Assembly: GCF_019207025.1 (NCBI RefSeq)
Contig: NZ_JAEEGC010000037.1
Span: forward strand, 62,001 to 126,000
Source of the DNA: Clostridium thailandense
GTDB taxonomy: Bacteria; Bacillota; Clostridia; Clostridiales; Clostridiaceae
Direction of reading: 5' to 3'
Length of the DNA: 64,000 bases
The position numbers were made by a program, and so were the translations under genes. Shown here piece after piece: positions 29,682-40,026 of the stretch (its first letter is position 1; each line of letters opens with the position of its first letter). The notes under the pieces were generated by a model. That model made no database searches. It worked only from the letters and a program-made list of their open reading frames with translations, and was not told where the DNA came from.

Positions 29682-31503
29682 AGCACTTCCCTTCCAGTTT
29701 AGTATTTACACCACAATTCGTACAACCTAATCTACAATCTGGTGTTAACTCTGCTTTCTTTGCTCTTTCATTTTCCTTAATTAAAAATTCCTTAGAAACT
29801 CCTATATCTAGGAAATCCCATGGAAATATTTCATCATAACTTCTCTCTCTATAGGCATAGAAATCTCCATCTACACCGCATTCTTCAAAAGCAGCCATCC
29901 ATGCATCATTATTGAAATACTCTGACCATCCATCAAATTTGGCACCCTTTTCAAATGCCTTTATTAAAACATCACAAATTTTTCTATCTCCTCTTGCAAA
30001 TATAGCTTCTAAGTAACTTACAGGAGTCTCATGCCAATTATAAGAGATACTTTTGCTTTTTATAGCGCCTCTTAGTGCTTTTATCTCTTCTCTTACATTT
30101 TCCATTCTTATTTGTGGTACCCACTGAAACGGAGTGAATGCTTTAGGTACAAATATAGCAGTGCTTACATTAATTCTTAGTCCTTTTTTTCTCTTGTCTT
30201 TTGGAATTCTAAAATATTGATCCTTTACTTTTTCTGCCAAATCTGCTATTCCTATTACATCCTCAATAGTTTCATAAGGTAATCCTATCATAAAATATAG
30301 CTTTATTGTTGACCATCCACATTCAAAAGCACTTTTTACTGAATCCATTAAATTCTGTTCAGTTACACCCTTATTAATAACATCTCTCATTCTTTGTGAA
30401 CCAGCTTCTGGTGCAAAAGTTAATCCTGTTTTTCTAACTTTCTGTATTTCATTTATTAATTCAACAGAAAAAGAATCTATCCTCAATGATGGAAGAGATA
30501 TTCCTACCTTTTCCTTCTCATACTTTTCCATAAATTTATGAATTAAGCTTTGTAAATCTGAATAATCACAAATACTTAATGATGTTAGGGATACTTCTGG
30601 ATATCCTGTATTTTTTATTAATTGCTCTAATGTTTCTAAAAGCTTATCTGTTCTTTTTTCTCTTACAGGTCTATAAATCATTCCTGCCTGACAAAATCTA
30701 CACCCTCTAGTACAACCTCTGAAGGTTTCTAAAGTTATCCTGTCGTGAACTATTTCTGTATATGGAACAATTAAATTCGTAGGATAAACTACATCGTTAA
30801 AATTCTTTATTATTCTCTTTTTAACAACTGAAGGTACATCCTCATATAGGGGTTTGAATTCCTTTATTGTACCATCTTCTTTATATTCTACTGAATAAAG
30901 TGATGGTACATAGATACCTTCTATATGTGATACTTCTCTTAGGAACTCTTTCTTTCTGCCTTTATACTTTTTATAAAGATCCATGATTTCTTCCATTTGC
31001 TCCTCACCTTCACCTATGGCAAAAAAATCTGCTATATCATAGAGAGGTTCAGGATTATATGCGCACGGTCCTCCACACATTACTATTGGATCACTTTCTC
31101 CTCTTTCTGATGATCTAATGGCTACACCCGATAAATTTAACATATTCAATATATTAGTATAGCTCATTTCATACTGAAGGGTAAATGCAATAAAATCAAA
31201 CTCCTTTATGGGGTCCTTGCTTTCTAAGCCATAGAGAGGTATCTCACTTTCCCTCATTAATTTTTCCATGTCTGGCCATGGAGCAAAGACTCTTTCACAA
31301 TAAGTATCCTTTCTTTCATTCAGAACATGATAAAGAATTTTCATACCTAGATGTGACATTCCTACCTCATAAACATCTGGAAAGCAAAATGCAAAGCGTA
31401 TATCTATTTCATTTTTATCTTTATTATAAGAGTTTAGTTCTCCACCAACATAGCGGGCAGGCTTTTCTACTTTAAATAATATATCATCAGTAACTTTATT
31501 CAT
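29650..31503 (-). CDS. TIGR03960 family radical SAM protein
   Basis: Radical SAM enzyme with an N-terminal B12-binding-like region (CFPDVYEVGMSHLGMKIL), the 4Fe-4S motif CTRGCRFCQAG near residue 260, and a C-terminal cysteine cluster CRLGCTNCG that may hold a second cluster. Substrate unknown. The ATG at 31503 has AGGAGG 7 nt upstream; an in-frame ATG at 31530 does not. 617 aa. Tightly linked to the DUF2344 gene and rng. Confidence 0.9.
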   Translation of the reverse strand: MNKVTDDILFKVEKPARYVGGELNSYNKDKNEIDIRFAFCFPDVYEVGMSHLGMKILYHVLNERKDTYCERVFAPWPDMEKLMRESEIPLYGLESKDPIKEFDFIAFTLQYEMSYTNILNMLNLSGVAIRSSERGESDPIVMCGGPCAYNPEPLYDIADFFAIGEGEEQMEEIMDLYKKYKGRKKEFLREVSHIEGIYVPSLYSVEYKEDGTIKEFKPLYEDVPSVVKKRIIKNFNDVVYPTNLIVPYTEIVHDRITLETFRGCTRGCRFCQAGMIYRPVREKRTDKLLETLEQLIKNTGYPEVSLTSLSICDYSDLQSLIHKFMEKYEKEKVGISLPSLRIDSFSVELINEIQKVRKTGLTFAPEAGSQRMRDVINKGVTEQNLMDSVKSAFECGWSTIKLYFMIGLPYETIEDVIGIADLAEKVKDQYFRIPKDKRKKGLRINVSTAIFVPKAFTPFQWVPQIRMENVREEIKALRGAIKSKSISYNWHETPVSYLEAIFARGDRKICDVLIKAFEKGAKFDGWSEYFNNDAWMAAFEECGVDGDFYAYRERSYDEIFPWDFLDIGVSKEFLIKENERAKKAELTPDCRLGCTNCGVNTKLEGKCFEGAISSKIQ

Positions 31504-31576
31504 CAAAAATCCTCCTCTTGTGTTCATCACATTTCTTTATTCTAACACAACAAATTATAAAATTAAAATATAATTT

Positions 31577-32431
31577 TTATGTTTCATCATTTTCTATTTT
31601 CATAAATTCCTCTATAGTAATATTACCATGAACCTTTAGTGCATTTATTATTTCCCCTTCATAAATTATATCCATAACTCTCATTTCTACATCTAAAACA
31701 GTAAATACATTATATTTATTTTTATCAAATAATGCCATAGCACTCAGCAAATCCTTCTTGTAATATATGGATATATTCTTGTTTTCTATATACCCTCTAC
31801 TCATAAATTTATATTTCTTTTTTATAATGTCTCCCATAATTATATATGCTACCCTTTCCCTTTCCTTAAGTGATGATATTATAATAAATATACCTATTAC
31901 TCCTATATTAAAATTATTAATTCCCTTAAAAAATAAGATTGTATAACAAAACATAAATGTAAGGCCAATAAAAATACTTACATTTATCATTATTCTATTA
32001 GAGTTTTTATACATAAACTTAAAATTTAATATATCTCTTAATATTCTTCCTCCATCTAGTGGAAATGCAGGAATAAGATTAAAAACTCCTATAGCTAGAT
32101 TTCCTTCAAATAGCATAAGAAACTCCCAATAAGGAAATTTTTTATACAAAACAAAGAACAGAACACTCAGTATCAAATTTGCCATAGGACCTGCCGCTGA
32201 TATAATTAAATCTTCCTTAGGAGATGCCTCATCAAGATCCTTTAACTTTATTACTGCTCCAACAATTATAAGCTCTATGTCGAAGCCGGAAAATTTGTAA
32301 TATCTAGCAAATAAATAATGAACAACTTCATGAATTAGAACAATAAAAAAAGAATAAATAAGTTGTCCCTTATAACCTATAACAATTAAAAATATTATAT
32401 AAGGAATAAAATATCTATTTACTTTAATCAC
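31577..32431 (-). CDS. spoIVFB: Intramembrane M50 metalloprotease, SpoIVFB-like
   Basis: In Bacillus, SpoIVFB cleaves pro-sigma-K in the mother cell. Zinc site HEVVH at residues 34-38 inside a hydrophobic segment and the third ligand in PAFPLDGGRI (Asp126). About six membrane segments, then a cytoplasmic tail of about 80 residues which is CBS-like in position. GTG start after GAGGTAG. 284 aa. Directly downstream of the SpoIVFA-like gene, and both lie between minCD and rplU as in Bacillus. Confidence 0.88.
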   Translation of the reverse strand: MIKVNRYFIPYIIFLIVIGYKGQLIYSFFIVLIHEVVHYLFARYYKFSGFDIELIIVGAVIKLKDLDEASPKEDLIISAAGPMANLILSVLFFVLYKKFPYWEFLMLFEGNLAIGVFNLIPAFPLDGGRILRDILNFKFMYKNSNRIMINVSIFIGLTFMFCYTILFFKGINNFNIGVIGIFIIISSLKERERVAYIIMGDIIKKKYKFMSRGYIENKNISIYYKKDLLSAMALFDKNKYNVFTVLDVEMRVMDIIYEGEIINALKVHGNITIEEFMKIENDET

Positions 32432-32448
32432 ATAACTACCTCTATAAA

Positions 32449-33237
32449 TTATTTTCGGGCTATATCAAAATATTCATCGGGATTTTTATTTTCTCCCATA
32501 TATAAAAGCTCAAAATGAAGATGCGGTCCAGTAGATTTGCCTGTATTGCCACTTTTGGCTATAATCTGACTTTTTTTAACCGCATCTTCCTTTGCAACAA
32601 GTATTTTATTTAAATGTCCATATTTAGTTTCTATTCCATTTCCATGGTCTATTAGTATATACTTTCCTAACTCTTTGTCTTCACCGCAAAATTTCACCCT
32701 GCCATCAAAAGCAGCTTTTACATCTGTGTCTACTTTAGCATCAATATCTACTCCTGCATGAAACTTCTTATCCTTGGATATGGGGTCTTCTCTATATCCA
32801 AAAGGTGATGTTTCTACTCCAACTACTGGAAGTATAAATTCATTTTTAATCCTATTATCAAAGGTTTCATTGCCTGTAATTTTACTTTTTATCTCTTCAA
32901 TAGTATTAGTAATTTTATCTTGAATTTTTTTCAAATCTATATTTTTATAATTTATCTTTAAATCTTTGTAATCATAATTTTGGTTCAGTACTTCTTTCGA
33001 ATAATTGTATACTTCTTGTGTTTTAGGATTAACTACTAATTTGCAACTAATTACAAAAACAAATAAAATAAATACTCCTATTAAATCCCTTGTTATTCTA
33101 GAAATCCAATAATTACCTTTAGACCTCTCTATGGCACTATGTCTAAATCCCCTATTATAGGCAGGAGTGTATCTTGCACCGTTATTTTTTTTTAAAGAGT
33201 TATAATAGCTTTCGTATTCTGAATTGTAGTTTCCCAT
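32449..33237 (-). CDS. spoIVFA: M23 peptidase-like protein in the SpoIVFA position
   Basis: SpoIVFA regulates SpoIVFB in Bacillus. Here a cytoplasmic N-terminus, one membrane helix (about 51-69), a linker, and a C-terminal LytM/M23 domain. The zinc ligands appear complete: His160 and Asp164 in FHAGVDI, His208 in YGHLN and His241 in GPHLHFE. So it could be an active endopeptidase as well as a regulator; SpoIIQ-like function is an alternative. 262 aa. Strong AGGGGG site; 17 nt before the protease gene. Confidence 0.8.
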   Translation of the reverse strand: MGNYNSEYESYYNSLKKNNGARYTPAYNRGFRHSAIERSKGNYWISRITRDLIGVFILFVFVISCKLVVNPKTQEVYNYSKEVLNQNYDYKDLKINYKNIDLKKIQDKITNTIEEIKSKITGNETFDNRIKNEFILPVVGVETSPFGYREDPISKDKKFHAGVDIDAKVDTDVKAAFDGRVKFCGEDKELGKYILIDHGNGIETKYGHLNKILVAKEDAVKKSQIIAKSGNTGKSTGPHLHFELLYMGENKNPDEYFDIARK

Positions 33238-33334
33238 AAATAAAATTTCCCCCTAGTTTTATTTACACTATCATTTCATATAAGTGCTCTGATATATTAT
33301 ATATATTTTAAAATCTATAATTTTATGATATATA

Positions 33335-33368
33335 AAAATCCTATCAGTTAAATTACCGATAGGATTTT
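33335..33368 (-). terminator. Terminator after mgsA
   Basis: AAAATCCTATC pairs perfectly with GATAGGATTTT around 12 nt, followed on the minus strand by U-rich sequence; 10 nt past the mgsA stop. Confidence 0.85.
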
Positions 33369-33378
33369 CTTAATGTCT

Positions 33379-33759
33379 TTATTTAAGGTTTTGATAACTT
33401 TTTAATGCTTTTACAAAAACTTCGGCTGACCCAATATTAGTGGCAAGTGGTACACAATGAACATCGCATATTCTTAATAACGCATTAACATCTGGTTCAT
33501 GTGGCTGAGAAGTAAGTGGATCTCTTAAAAAAATTATAAAATCCATCTCTCCCTGCGCTACCTTTGCACCTATTTGTTGATCTCCTCCTAGAGGACCTGA
33601 TAAAAATCTGTGAACCTGCAATCCAGTTATCTCCGTTATGAGACCACCAGTGGTACCTGTCCCAAATAATTCATGACCTTCAAATACTTCTTTATATCTT
33701 TTTACAAATTCTATCATATCATCTTTCTTTTTATCATGTGCTATAAAAGCAATTTTCAT
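33379..33759 (-). CDS. mgsA: Methylglyoxal synthase
   Basis: Converts dihydroxyacetone phosphate to methylglyoxal, relieving phosphosugar stress. [13 protein letters not shown] at the start, [10 protein letters not shown] phosphate-binding loop, and [13 protein letters not shown] with the catalytic Asp are all present. 126 aa. Fits closely behind rodA (13 nt) and has a G-rich Shine-Dalgarno. Confidence 0.95.
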   Translation of the reverse strand: MKIAFIAHDKKKDDMIEFVKRYKEVFEGHELFGTGTTGGLITEITGLQVHRFLSGPLGGDQQIGAKVAQGEMDFIIFLRDPLTSQPHEPDVNALLRICDVHCVPLATNIGSAEVFVKALKSYQNLK

Positions 33760-33772
33760 AATATGTCCCCCC

Positions 33773-34897
33773 CTAAAAATTAATCTTCTTTCTTCTCATC
33801 CCTACATTTAACACAAGCCCTAAAGCCATAAAACTCGTTAACATAGAGCTACCTCCATAACTCATAAAAGGTAGTGTTATACCTGATATAGGCATTATGC
33901 CTATTGTCATTCCTATATTTTGCAATATCGAAAACAGCATTGCCGATATTACACCAATACAGATTATAGAACCAAATCTATCTTTAGAGCTACTGGCAAT
34001 TTTTACAAATTTATAAAGAATTAATCCGTATAATATTAGCAAAACTATAGCTCCAACCATTCCCCATTCCTCACCTACTACTGAAAAAATAAAATCTGTT
34101 TCTGCAAATGGAATAAACCCACCAGAAATTTGTGTACCTTTCAAAAATCCTTTTCCCCAAATTCCACCTGATCCTATGCCCTTTAATGATTCTAAAAGCT
34201 GCAAACCTGCACCAAGCTGATCTTTCTGCGGGTTCAAGAATGATGTTAATCTCAATTTCCAATATTCTTCCATAAAAGGCGAATTCCAAAAAACTGCAAT
34301 AAGCGCAACAACTCCTAAGAGCCCCCCACCTATTACTTTCAAATTTAAGCCTGATATAAAAAATATTCCTAGTACAATAAAAAAACACACCATAGTCATT
34401 CCCATATCTGGTTGGACTACTATTAAAAGCATAGGTAGTACAGCATAAGCTGTAAGCTTAAAGAAGTTTTTTACATCATTTATATTTCCATCCATGTCGT
34501 CTAATAGCTTTGCAAGCATTATTATTAAACCTAATTTTGCAAACTCAGAAGGTTGAAATGCAGGTAAAGGTCCTATCTTCATCCAAGATGAGGCTCCATT
34601 AACAGTAGATTTAAATATAGGCAAACGGTTCAATATAAGTAAAAACACACCGAACCAATATATTATATGGGCATATCCCTTAATTACTGAATAATCAAAT
34701 ATTAAAATAAAATAGGTAAGAGCTAAACCTATAATTAACCAAGTAAGTTGAGTTCTCATAAGACTTATTCCAAATCTTGAATGAGTAGCGCTGTATATGT
34801 TCGATGCTCCAAATGCTACAATAAGTATGACAGATATTATAATAGTAAAATCTAATTCTCTTAAAAGTTTTCTACTAATAATTATTTTATTTAGCAT
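33773..34897 (-). CDS. rodA: SEDS-family peptidoglycan polymerase RodA
   Basis: Glycosyltransferase of cell elongation, partner of a class B PBP. About ten membrane helices; SEDS signatures [20 protein letters not shown] and [13 protein letters not shown]-like [13 protein letters not shown]. 374 aa. Belongs to the shape/division block with mreBCD and pbp2, which makes RodA more likely than FtsW. Confidence 0.93.
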   Translation of the reverse strand: MLNKIIISRKLLRELDFTIIISVILIVAFGASNIYSATHSRFGISLMRTQLTWLIIGLALTYFILIFDYSVIKGYAHIIYWFGVFLLILNRLPIFKSTVNGASSWMKIGPLPAFQPSEFAKLGLIIMLAKLLDDMDGNINDVKNFFKLTAYAVLPMLLIVVQPDMGMTMVCFFIVLGIFFISGLNLKVIGGGLLGVVALIAVFWNSPFMEEYWKLRLTSFLNPQKDQLGAGLQLLESLKGIGSGGIWGKGFLKGTQISGGFIPFAETDFIFSVVGEEWGMVGAIVLLILYGLILYKFVKIASSSKDRFGSIICIGVISAMLFSILQNIGMTIGIMPISGITLPFMSYGGSSMLTSFMALGLVLNVGMRRKKINF

Positions 34898-34949
34898 ACT
34901 AGTTTATCCCTCCACTACAAATATGATTATACCATATAGAAAAAAAAAA

Positions 34950-34972
34950 GCTATGTATAATTTATACATAGC
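34950..34972 (-). terminator. Terminator of the min operon
   Basis: GCTATGTATA pairs perfectly with TATACATAGC around 3 nt; minus-strand transcript runs into ten U. Immediately after the minE stop. Confidence 0.93.
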
Positions 34973-35242
34973 CTATCTAGCTTCCTTCATTTTCTTAATA
35001 GGTATACTTGCAATTAAGGCTGGCGATTCTCCTGGAATTTCCTCCAGTTTAGTCATCTTTACATCTATTTCTCCATTATCAATTTCAAAGTACTTCGAGA
35101 TGACCTGCAATATATCTTCTTTTATAGAATTTAATAACTCTGGTGATATATTAGCCCTATCATGAATAAGAATTAGCTTTAGCCTTTCTTTTGCCATATC
35201 CTTTGAGGAAGATTTAGATGAAAATACTTTAAATAAATCCAT
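34973..35242 (-). CDS. minE: Cell division topological specificity factor MinE
   Basis: Stimulates MinD ATPase and drives Min oscillation. MDLFKVFSSKSSSKDMAKERLKLILIHDRANI is the family N-terminus with the MinD-binding helix. 89 aa. Follows minD by 12 nt; its presence implies a MinE-type system instead of DivIVA/MinJ positioning alone. Confidence 0.95.
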   Translation of the reverse strand: MDLFKVFSSKSSSKDMAKERLKLILIHDRANISPELLNSIKEDILQVISKYFEIDNGEIDVKMTKLEEIPGESPALIASIPIKKMKEAR

Positions 35243-35254
35243 TTTCTAACCTCC

Positions 35255-36052
35255 CTATTTAATTTTAAACATTTTCTTTATTGATGAAAATATACCATCG
35301 CTTTCCGTATCCAAATCCATAAACGGGACATCTTCACCAACTATTCTTTTTGCTATATTTCTAAATGCTTGTCCTGCCAAAGCCTTGTTATCCAATACTA
35401 TTGGTTCACCTTTATTAGTAGCAACCGTTATACTTCTATCATCCGGTACTACTCCTATTAACTTTATTGCCAAACTATCTAGAATATCATTTACATCTAA
35501 CATATCACCCTTCTTGGTCATTTGATAATTTATTCTATTTACAATTAACTGATGATTTTCTAATCCTTTGGCATCTAATTTCCCAATAACTCTATCCGAA
35601 TCTCTAACAGACGTTACTTCTGGATTAACAACAATTAAAGCTCTGTCAGCTCCAGTTACAGCATTTTCAAATCCCTGCTCAATTCCTGCAGGACAATCAA
35701 TTATAACATAGTCAAATTCTTTCTTTAACTCACTTACTAAACCTAACATTTGCTCTACGGTCACATCATCTTTATCCCTAGTTTGAGCTGTTGGTAACAA
35801 ATATAAATTGGAAAATCTCTTATCTCTTATAAGGGCCTGTTTTAGTCTACATTTATTTTCTACTACATCCAAAAGTGTAAAAACAATTCTATTTTCGAGA
35901 CCCATTAATACATCTAGATTTCTGAGTCCTGTATCACCATCTACTACTACTACACTTTTACCAATGGCTGCAAGTGCTGTTCCAATATTAGCTGTAGTAG
36001 TGGTTTTACCTACTCCACCTTTACCTGATGTTACTACAATAGCTTCTCCCAT
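35255..36052 (-). CDS. minD: Septum site-determining ATPase MinD
   Basis: ParA-type ATPase that recruits MinC to the membrane. Deviant Walker A TSGKGGVGKTT at residues 8-18, DCPAGIEQGF, and a C-terminal amphipathic helix (GIFSSIKKMFKIK) for membrane binding. The ATG at 36052 follows GGAGGT by 7 nt; upstream in-frame starts overlap the site. 265 aa. Confidence 0.96.
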   Translation of the reverse strand: MGEAIVVTSGKGGVGKTTTTANIGTALAAIGKSVVVVDGDTGLRNLDVLMGLENRIVFTLLDVVENKCRLKQALIRDKRFSNLYLLPTAQTRDKDDVTVEQMLGLVSELKKEFDYVIIDCPAGIEQGFENAVTGADRALIVVNPEVTSVRDSDRVIGKLDAKGLENHQLIVNRINYQMTKKGDMLDVNDILDSLAIKLIGVVPDDRSITVATNKGEPIVLDNKALAGQAFRNIAKRIVGEDVPFMDLDTESDGIFSSIKKMFKIK

Positions 36053-36068
36053 TTGCATTACCTCCACA

Positions 36069-36701
36069 TTAAATAAATTTATTAGGCAAATATGGTTCTA
36101 CAATTATTGTATCGCCTTTAACTTTAGCAACTTCCGGATAGGGAGGTTTAACGTTATCCTCCGGTGATCTGGTCATTATATCTGCAATCTGCAGTATTTT
36201 AGGTTGTAAATAAAATGCTGCAACTATGGCTTTGGAGTTTCCCCCATACCCTGCATGTACATGTCCTCTTAAAGCTCCAAGCACTATTATGTTACCTCCT
36301 GCATATATTTCCGCACCAGCATTAACATCTCCAATAATAACCACATTCCCTGGGTAATCTATTACTTGTCCACTTCTTATAGTATTTCTTAAAAACTTTG
36401 TACGTCCTTCATAAATTCCATTAAAAACTTTACTAGTTTTTTCACCCTTCTCTTCAAGTATACAATCTTTTATTAAAAACTCTTCAAATAAAACATCCTT
36501 TAATTTACGGAATTCCCTTTCATTTATATACTTAAATTCTGTGGTTATCTTTAGAGTACATCCTTTGTAGAACTTTTTTCCTGCTGATAGCCTCCCAATT
36601 AAAGTTTCGAGCATTTGATCAAAATCTTTAAACTTATTCATATTTATAATTGCATTTATTCCATCTCTATTTCCTTTAATAACTATACTATCGTTCAACA
36701 T
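36069..36701 (-). CDS. minC: Septum site-determining protein MinC
   Basis: Inhibits FtsZ assembly. N-terminal domain with [17 protein letters not shown]-terminal beta-helix with [20 protein letters not shown] and [15 protein letters not shown], the MinD-binding face. ATG at 36701, 6 nt after GGAGG. 210 aa. First gene of minCDE. Confidence 0.95.
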   Translation of the reverse strand: MLNDSIVIKGNRDGINAIINMNKFKDFDQMLETLIGRLSAGKKFYKGCTLKITTEFKYINEREFRKLKDVLFEEFLIKDCILEEKGEKTSKVFNGIYEGRTKFLRNTIRSGQVIDYPGNVVIIGDVNAGAEIYAGGNIIVLGALRGHVHAGYGGNSKAIVAAFYLQPKILQIADIMTRSPEDNVKPPYPEVAKVKGDTIIVEPYLPNKFI

Positions 36702-36783
36702 ATTAGACCTCCAATAAGTCACCTTATCTAATATTTCAACATAATAAATTTAAATCCTTCTAAAAACTTATTTAATTTTAAAA

Positions 36784-36826
36784 AATTGAAAATTAAGAAC
36801 TAAATAATAGCCCTTAATTTTCAATT
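36784..36826 (-). terminator. Terminator after the PBP2 gene
   Basis: AATTGAAAATTAAG pairs perfectly over 14 bp with CTTAATTTTCAATT (15-nt loop), just past the stop. A/T-only stem with weak U-tract, so efficiency is uncertain. Confidence 0.6.
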
Positions 36827-36827
36827 C

Positions 36828-39518
36828 TTATTGACCACTATTTTGGGTATTACTTTGCTGATTGTTAATGTGGAAATAAGCTTCATAAATATCCCTTGCT
36901 ACATAAGCAGCTCCACTTCCGTGACCACCATCAAGTATCATAACGCAAACTGCTATCTTCGGCTGATCTAAAGGTGCAAATCCAACATACATCGCAGTAT
37001 CTGTTCTTCCAAAACTCTCTTGTTCAAGAGATATAGTAGCTGTACCAGTTTTTCCTGCTGTTTGCATCGGGAAACCCTTAAAGGCTTCTGCTGCAGTACC
37101 TTTTTCGTTAACAGCAGCCATTCCAGCTTTAACTGCTTCTATCGTTTCAGGTTTAACGTCTGTCTTTTCTACAACCTCTGGCTTAACCTCTTCAATTGCC
37201 TTACCATTGGCATCCAAAAATTTATCTACAAGATGAACACTATATCTTGTTCCACCATTAGCAATAGTTGCAATATAGTTTGCCAATTGAACAGGTGTAA
37301 ATTGGTTTATACCTTGCCCTATAGATGCATCTTCTATATTAAAAGGCGCTCTAATCTGGCTGTTTGCATCAGAAACTGCTGTATAATAAATAGTATTTAT
37401 CATAGAACTTATTTCTTTGTCACTTATATTTTTGCCACTATATTGAGGATCTAATTGTATTAAGTTACTAATCAACTTTTTATAATTAGATTTATCAAAG
37501 GCTTTATCTCCTTCTTTTATAGAGTCCTGTATTGCCTTTTTTAGATCGCTTTTTGCTGTTTTAATCTTGTCTGAATCCGCATCATTATCATACAAGTCTA
37601 AAGAAGAATATTTATTTCCCCTATCATCTTCACCAGATTTTAACTTCTCCATAGTACTCCACAAATATGTTTGAGAATATCTATTTTTAAGAGACCAGCT
37701 ATTAAATACCTGTCCAAAAGACTCTGGTATTTCTATACCTGTAGATGGCTTTACCTTTGAATTAGGATCAACACCTAATCCAAACTTGTATGCATATTTA
37801 GCTAATATATCATCACCAAAGGCCTCTCTAAGCATCTTTCCTACAGTCATAAAGTAAGGGTTACTTGATTTTTCTATTGCTTTTGATAAGTTTACCCAAC
37901 CATTAGGTCCATCATTAGTAAAATATACTCTTCCTCCAGGACCAGTACCCTTATCAAAGTAAGCTTCATCATCTACTCCAAAATCCGGAGTTATTACTCC
38001 GCTTTCAAGTGCAGCAATAGCCGTCATTGGCTTAAATGTAGATCCTGGAATACTTTGTGATTGAGTAGCATAATCGTATAACGGTTTAGGTATTACGTCA
38101 TGAATATCCCTTCTTACAGTTTTGTCTTTTATACTTTTATCCACCGGAAAAAGTTTATTTAATACGTCTTCTTCACTTAACCCAGAATAATAACTTGTAA
38201 GCCCTCTTTGCTGAATAAAGTTCTTTGCAAATTCCTCTACATTAGGATACAATTGCTTATATTCATCAGAAGTCAACCCTCCTGGTGCTGCAAACCAATT
38301 AGGATCATAACCCGGCCTACTTGCCAAAGCTACCACAGCTCCAGTATTTACATCTATAGCTACAGCCGCTCCTCTTGTAGCATTTGTGGTATTAGAACCA
38401 GTCTGTGCATAAGGATTTGCTCTTAGATCTGCCATTGTTTTGTCTAACGCATCCTCTGCAGCTTTTTGAACGTCTTTATCTACTGTAAGCTGAATTGTCT
38501 GACCCGGATAGGCGTCTCTGCTTCCAAGTTCTTCAATTACTCTACCTAACTTATTAAGTTTTACAATTTTTCCACCCTTTGATCCTTTAAGTCTATCCTC
38601 AAATACACTCTCTATTCCTGTAGTGCCAATATAATCTGAACTTATATCATAACCTTTTGCTTCATATTTTTCTCTCTCAACATTAGTATTATCCTTTAAT
38701 GTAATCTTAGATATATATCCTAAAAATGCTGAACCTAACTCTCCATTAGGATAGGTTCTTAATGGTTGTGTGTTTATATCTATTCCAGGAAGATCATTCA
38801 ACATTTGCAAAAACTTAAACGCAGTGTCCTTCTTTATGTTACTTGCAATAACAACAGGTTTATATTGAGAAGAACTTTGCATTTTCAATGAATCCTTTAT
38901 TAACATAAATCTTCTCTGCTTTTCTAAAGGATATTTTTTATCTATTTTATATAAATCAACAAGCTTATTAAAGGTTTCCTCTGGTGTCATTTTAAGTAGC
39001 TCTTCATCTACTATTTTATCTTGTTCATCCTTTGATAGTTTATCTTTTTTATTTTTAGCAAGATTACGCTGAATCTCACCATCTAATCCTCTGTCTTTTT
39101 TAAATCTTAATTCTAAAGATCTTAATATTGATGCATCATTGCTCTTAAATTCAAATCTAAATGGATTTATTTTAAGTTCAAGTTCATCTTGTTGAGTTTC
39201 TCCATTATCATCTAGAATTTTAAACACTTTATCCATTGTATCAAAAAATACTTTATCACTTTCGTCTGTACGGTTATATACTAACTCATAGCTTTGCATA
39301 TTTTCAGCTAATGCTACTCCATTTTTATCTATAATTTTCCCCCTAGGTGCAGCATCTGGTATTTCTCTTATAGATTTATTGTTTGCCTGCTCTTTGTACT
39401 CTTCTCCTTTTACCACTTGAAGGAAAATTAATCTTGAGGTAATAGCTGTAAGTATCATAATCATAATTACTATTAATGCTGTATATCTGGTAAATTCTCT
39501 CTTATTATCACCTTTCAT
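36828..39518 (-). CDS. mrdA: Penicillin-binding protein 2 (class B transpeptidase)
   Basis: Cross-links peptidoglycan during elongation with RodA. One N-terminal helix, a dimerisation domain, and the transpeptidase with SIPGSTFKPMTAI (SxxK), SSNPYFM (SxN) and AGKTGTATI (KTG). 896 aa, long owing to insertions before and within the transpeptidase domain, as is usual in clostridial PBP2. 15 nt after mreD. Confidence 0.94.
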   Translation of the reverse strand: MKGDNKREFTRYTALIVIMIMILTAITSRLIFLQVVKGEEYKEQANNKSIREIPDAAPRGKIIDKNGVALAENMQSYELVYNRTDESDKVFFDTMDKVFKILDDNGETQQDELELKINPFRFEFKSNDASILRSLELRFKKDRGLDGEIQRNLAKNKKDKLSKDEQDKIVDEELLKMTPEETFNKLVDLYKIDKKYPLEKQRRFMLIKDSLKMQSSSQYKPVVIASNIKKDTAFKFLQMLNDLPGIDINTQPLRTYPNGELGSAFLGYISKITLKDNTNVEREKYEAKGYDISSDYIGTTGIESVFEDRLKGSKGGKIVKLNKLGRVIEELGSRDAYPGQTIQLTVDKDVQKAAEDALDKTMADLRANPYAQTGSNTTNATRGAAVAIDVNTGAVVALASRPGYDPNWFAAPGGLTSDEYKQLYPNVEEFAKNFIQQRGLTSYYSGLSEEDVLNKLFPVDKSIKDKTVRRDIHDVIPKPLYDYATQSQSIPGSTFKPMTAIAALESGVITPDFGVDDEAYFDKGTGPGGRVYFTNDGPNGWVNLSKAIEKSSNPYFMTVGKMLREAFGDDILAKYAYKFGLGVDPNSKVKPSTGIEIPESFGQVFNSWSLKNRYSQTYLWSTMEKLKSGEDDRGNKYSSLDLYDNDADSDKIKTAKSDLKKAIQDSIKEGDKAFDKSNYKKLISNLIQLDPQYSGKNISDKEISSMINTIYYTAVSDANSQIRAPFNIEDASIGQGINQFTPVQLANYIATIANGGTRYSVHLVDKFLDANGKAIEEVKPEVVEKTDVKPETIEAVKAGMAAVNEKGTAAEAFKGFPMQTAGKTGTATISLEQESFGRTDTAMYVGFAPLDQPKIAVCVMILDGGHGSGAAYVARDIYEAYFHINNQQSNTQNSGQ

Positions 39519-39533
39519 AAAACCACCATTCCT

Positions 39534-40025
39534 CTAAAACTTCCATCTTATCTGCATATAGTCTTTCTGGCAAAATCTATACACTTTTTTATACATTATT
39601 ACACCAATAATCATATTGTAAATTCCCGTGAAAAATATATCACTTAGACTAGAATGTATTCCACATAAATACAATATCAGTATTAGTAATACTCCTTTAA
39701 AGACACTTAAAGCAAAACAAGAAGCTACAGGTATAAGGCTTTTTTCCTTAAATATATTATCGCCTATTACTCCAGCGATAATACAGATAATCATGTTTGT
39801 TAAAGCATTTAAGCCAAATCCATTAATAAAATATATATCTTGCAACATTCCACCAAAAACTCCAAGCCACAACCCTTCCCATTTTCCATTGGCCACAGAA
39901 TAGCAGACCATAAAAGTTAAAAGCAAACTTGGATAAATAGTTTTTATGGAAAAAAACGGCATTAACACATTATCCATAATAAAAAATATAATTGACAAAA
40001 GAAATAAAATTAATACTTTTTTCAT
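39534..40025 (-). CDS. mreD: Rod shape-determining protein MreD
   Basis: Membrane partner in the elongasome. 163 aa with five or six hydrophobic helices and the family stretch VANGKWEGLWLGVFGGMLQDI. Starts 1 nt after the mreC stop, so coupled. Confidence 0.92.
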   Translation of the reverse strand: MKKVLILFLLSIIFFIMDNVLMPFFSIKTIYPSLLLTFMVCYSVANGKWEGLWLGVFGGMLQDIYFINGFGLNALTNMIICIIAGVIGDNIFKEKSLIPVASCFALSVFKGVLLILILYLCGIHSSLSDIFFTGIYNMIIGVIMYKKVYRFCQKDYMQIRWKF

Positions 40026-40026
40026 A

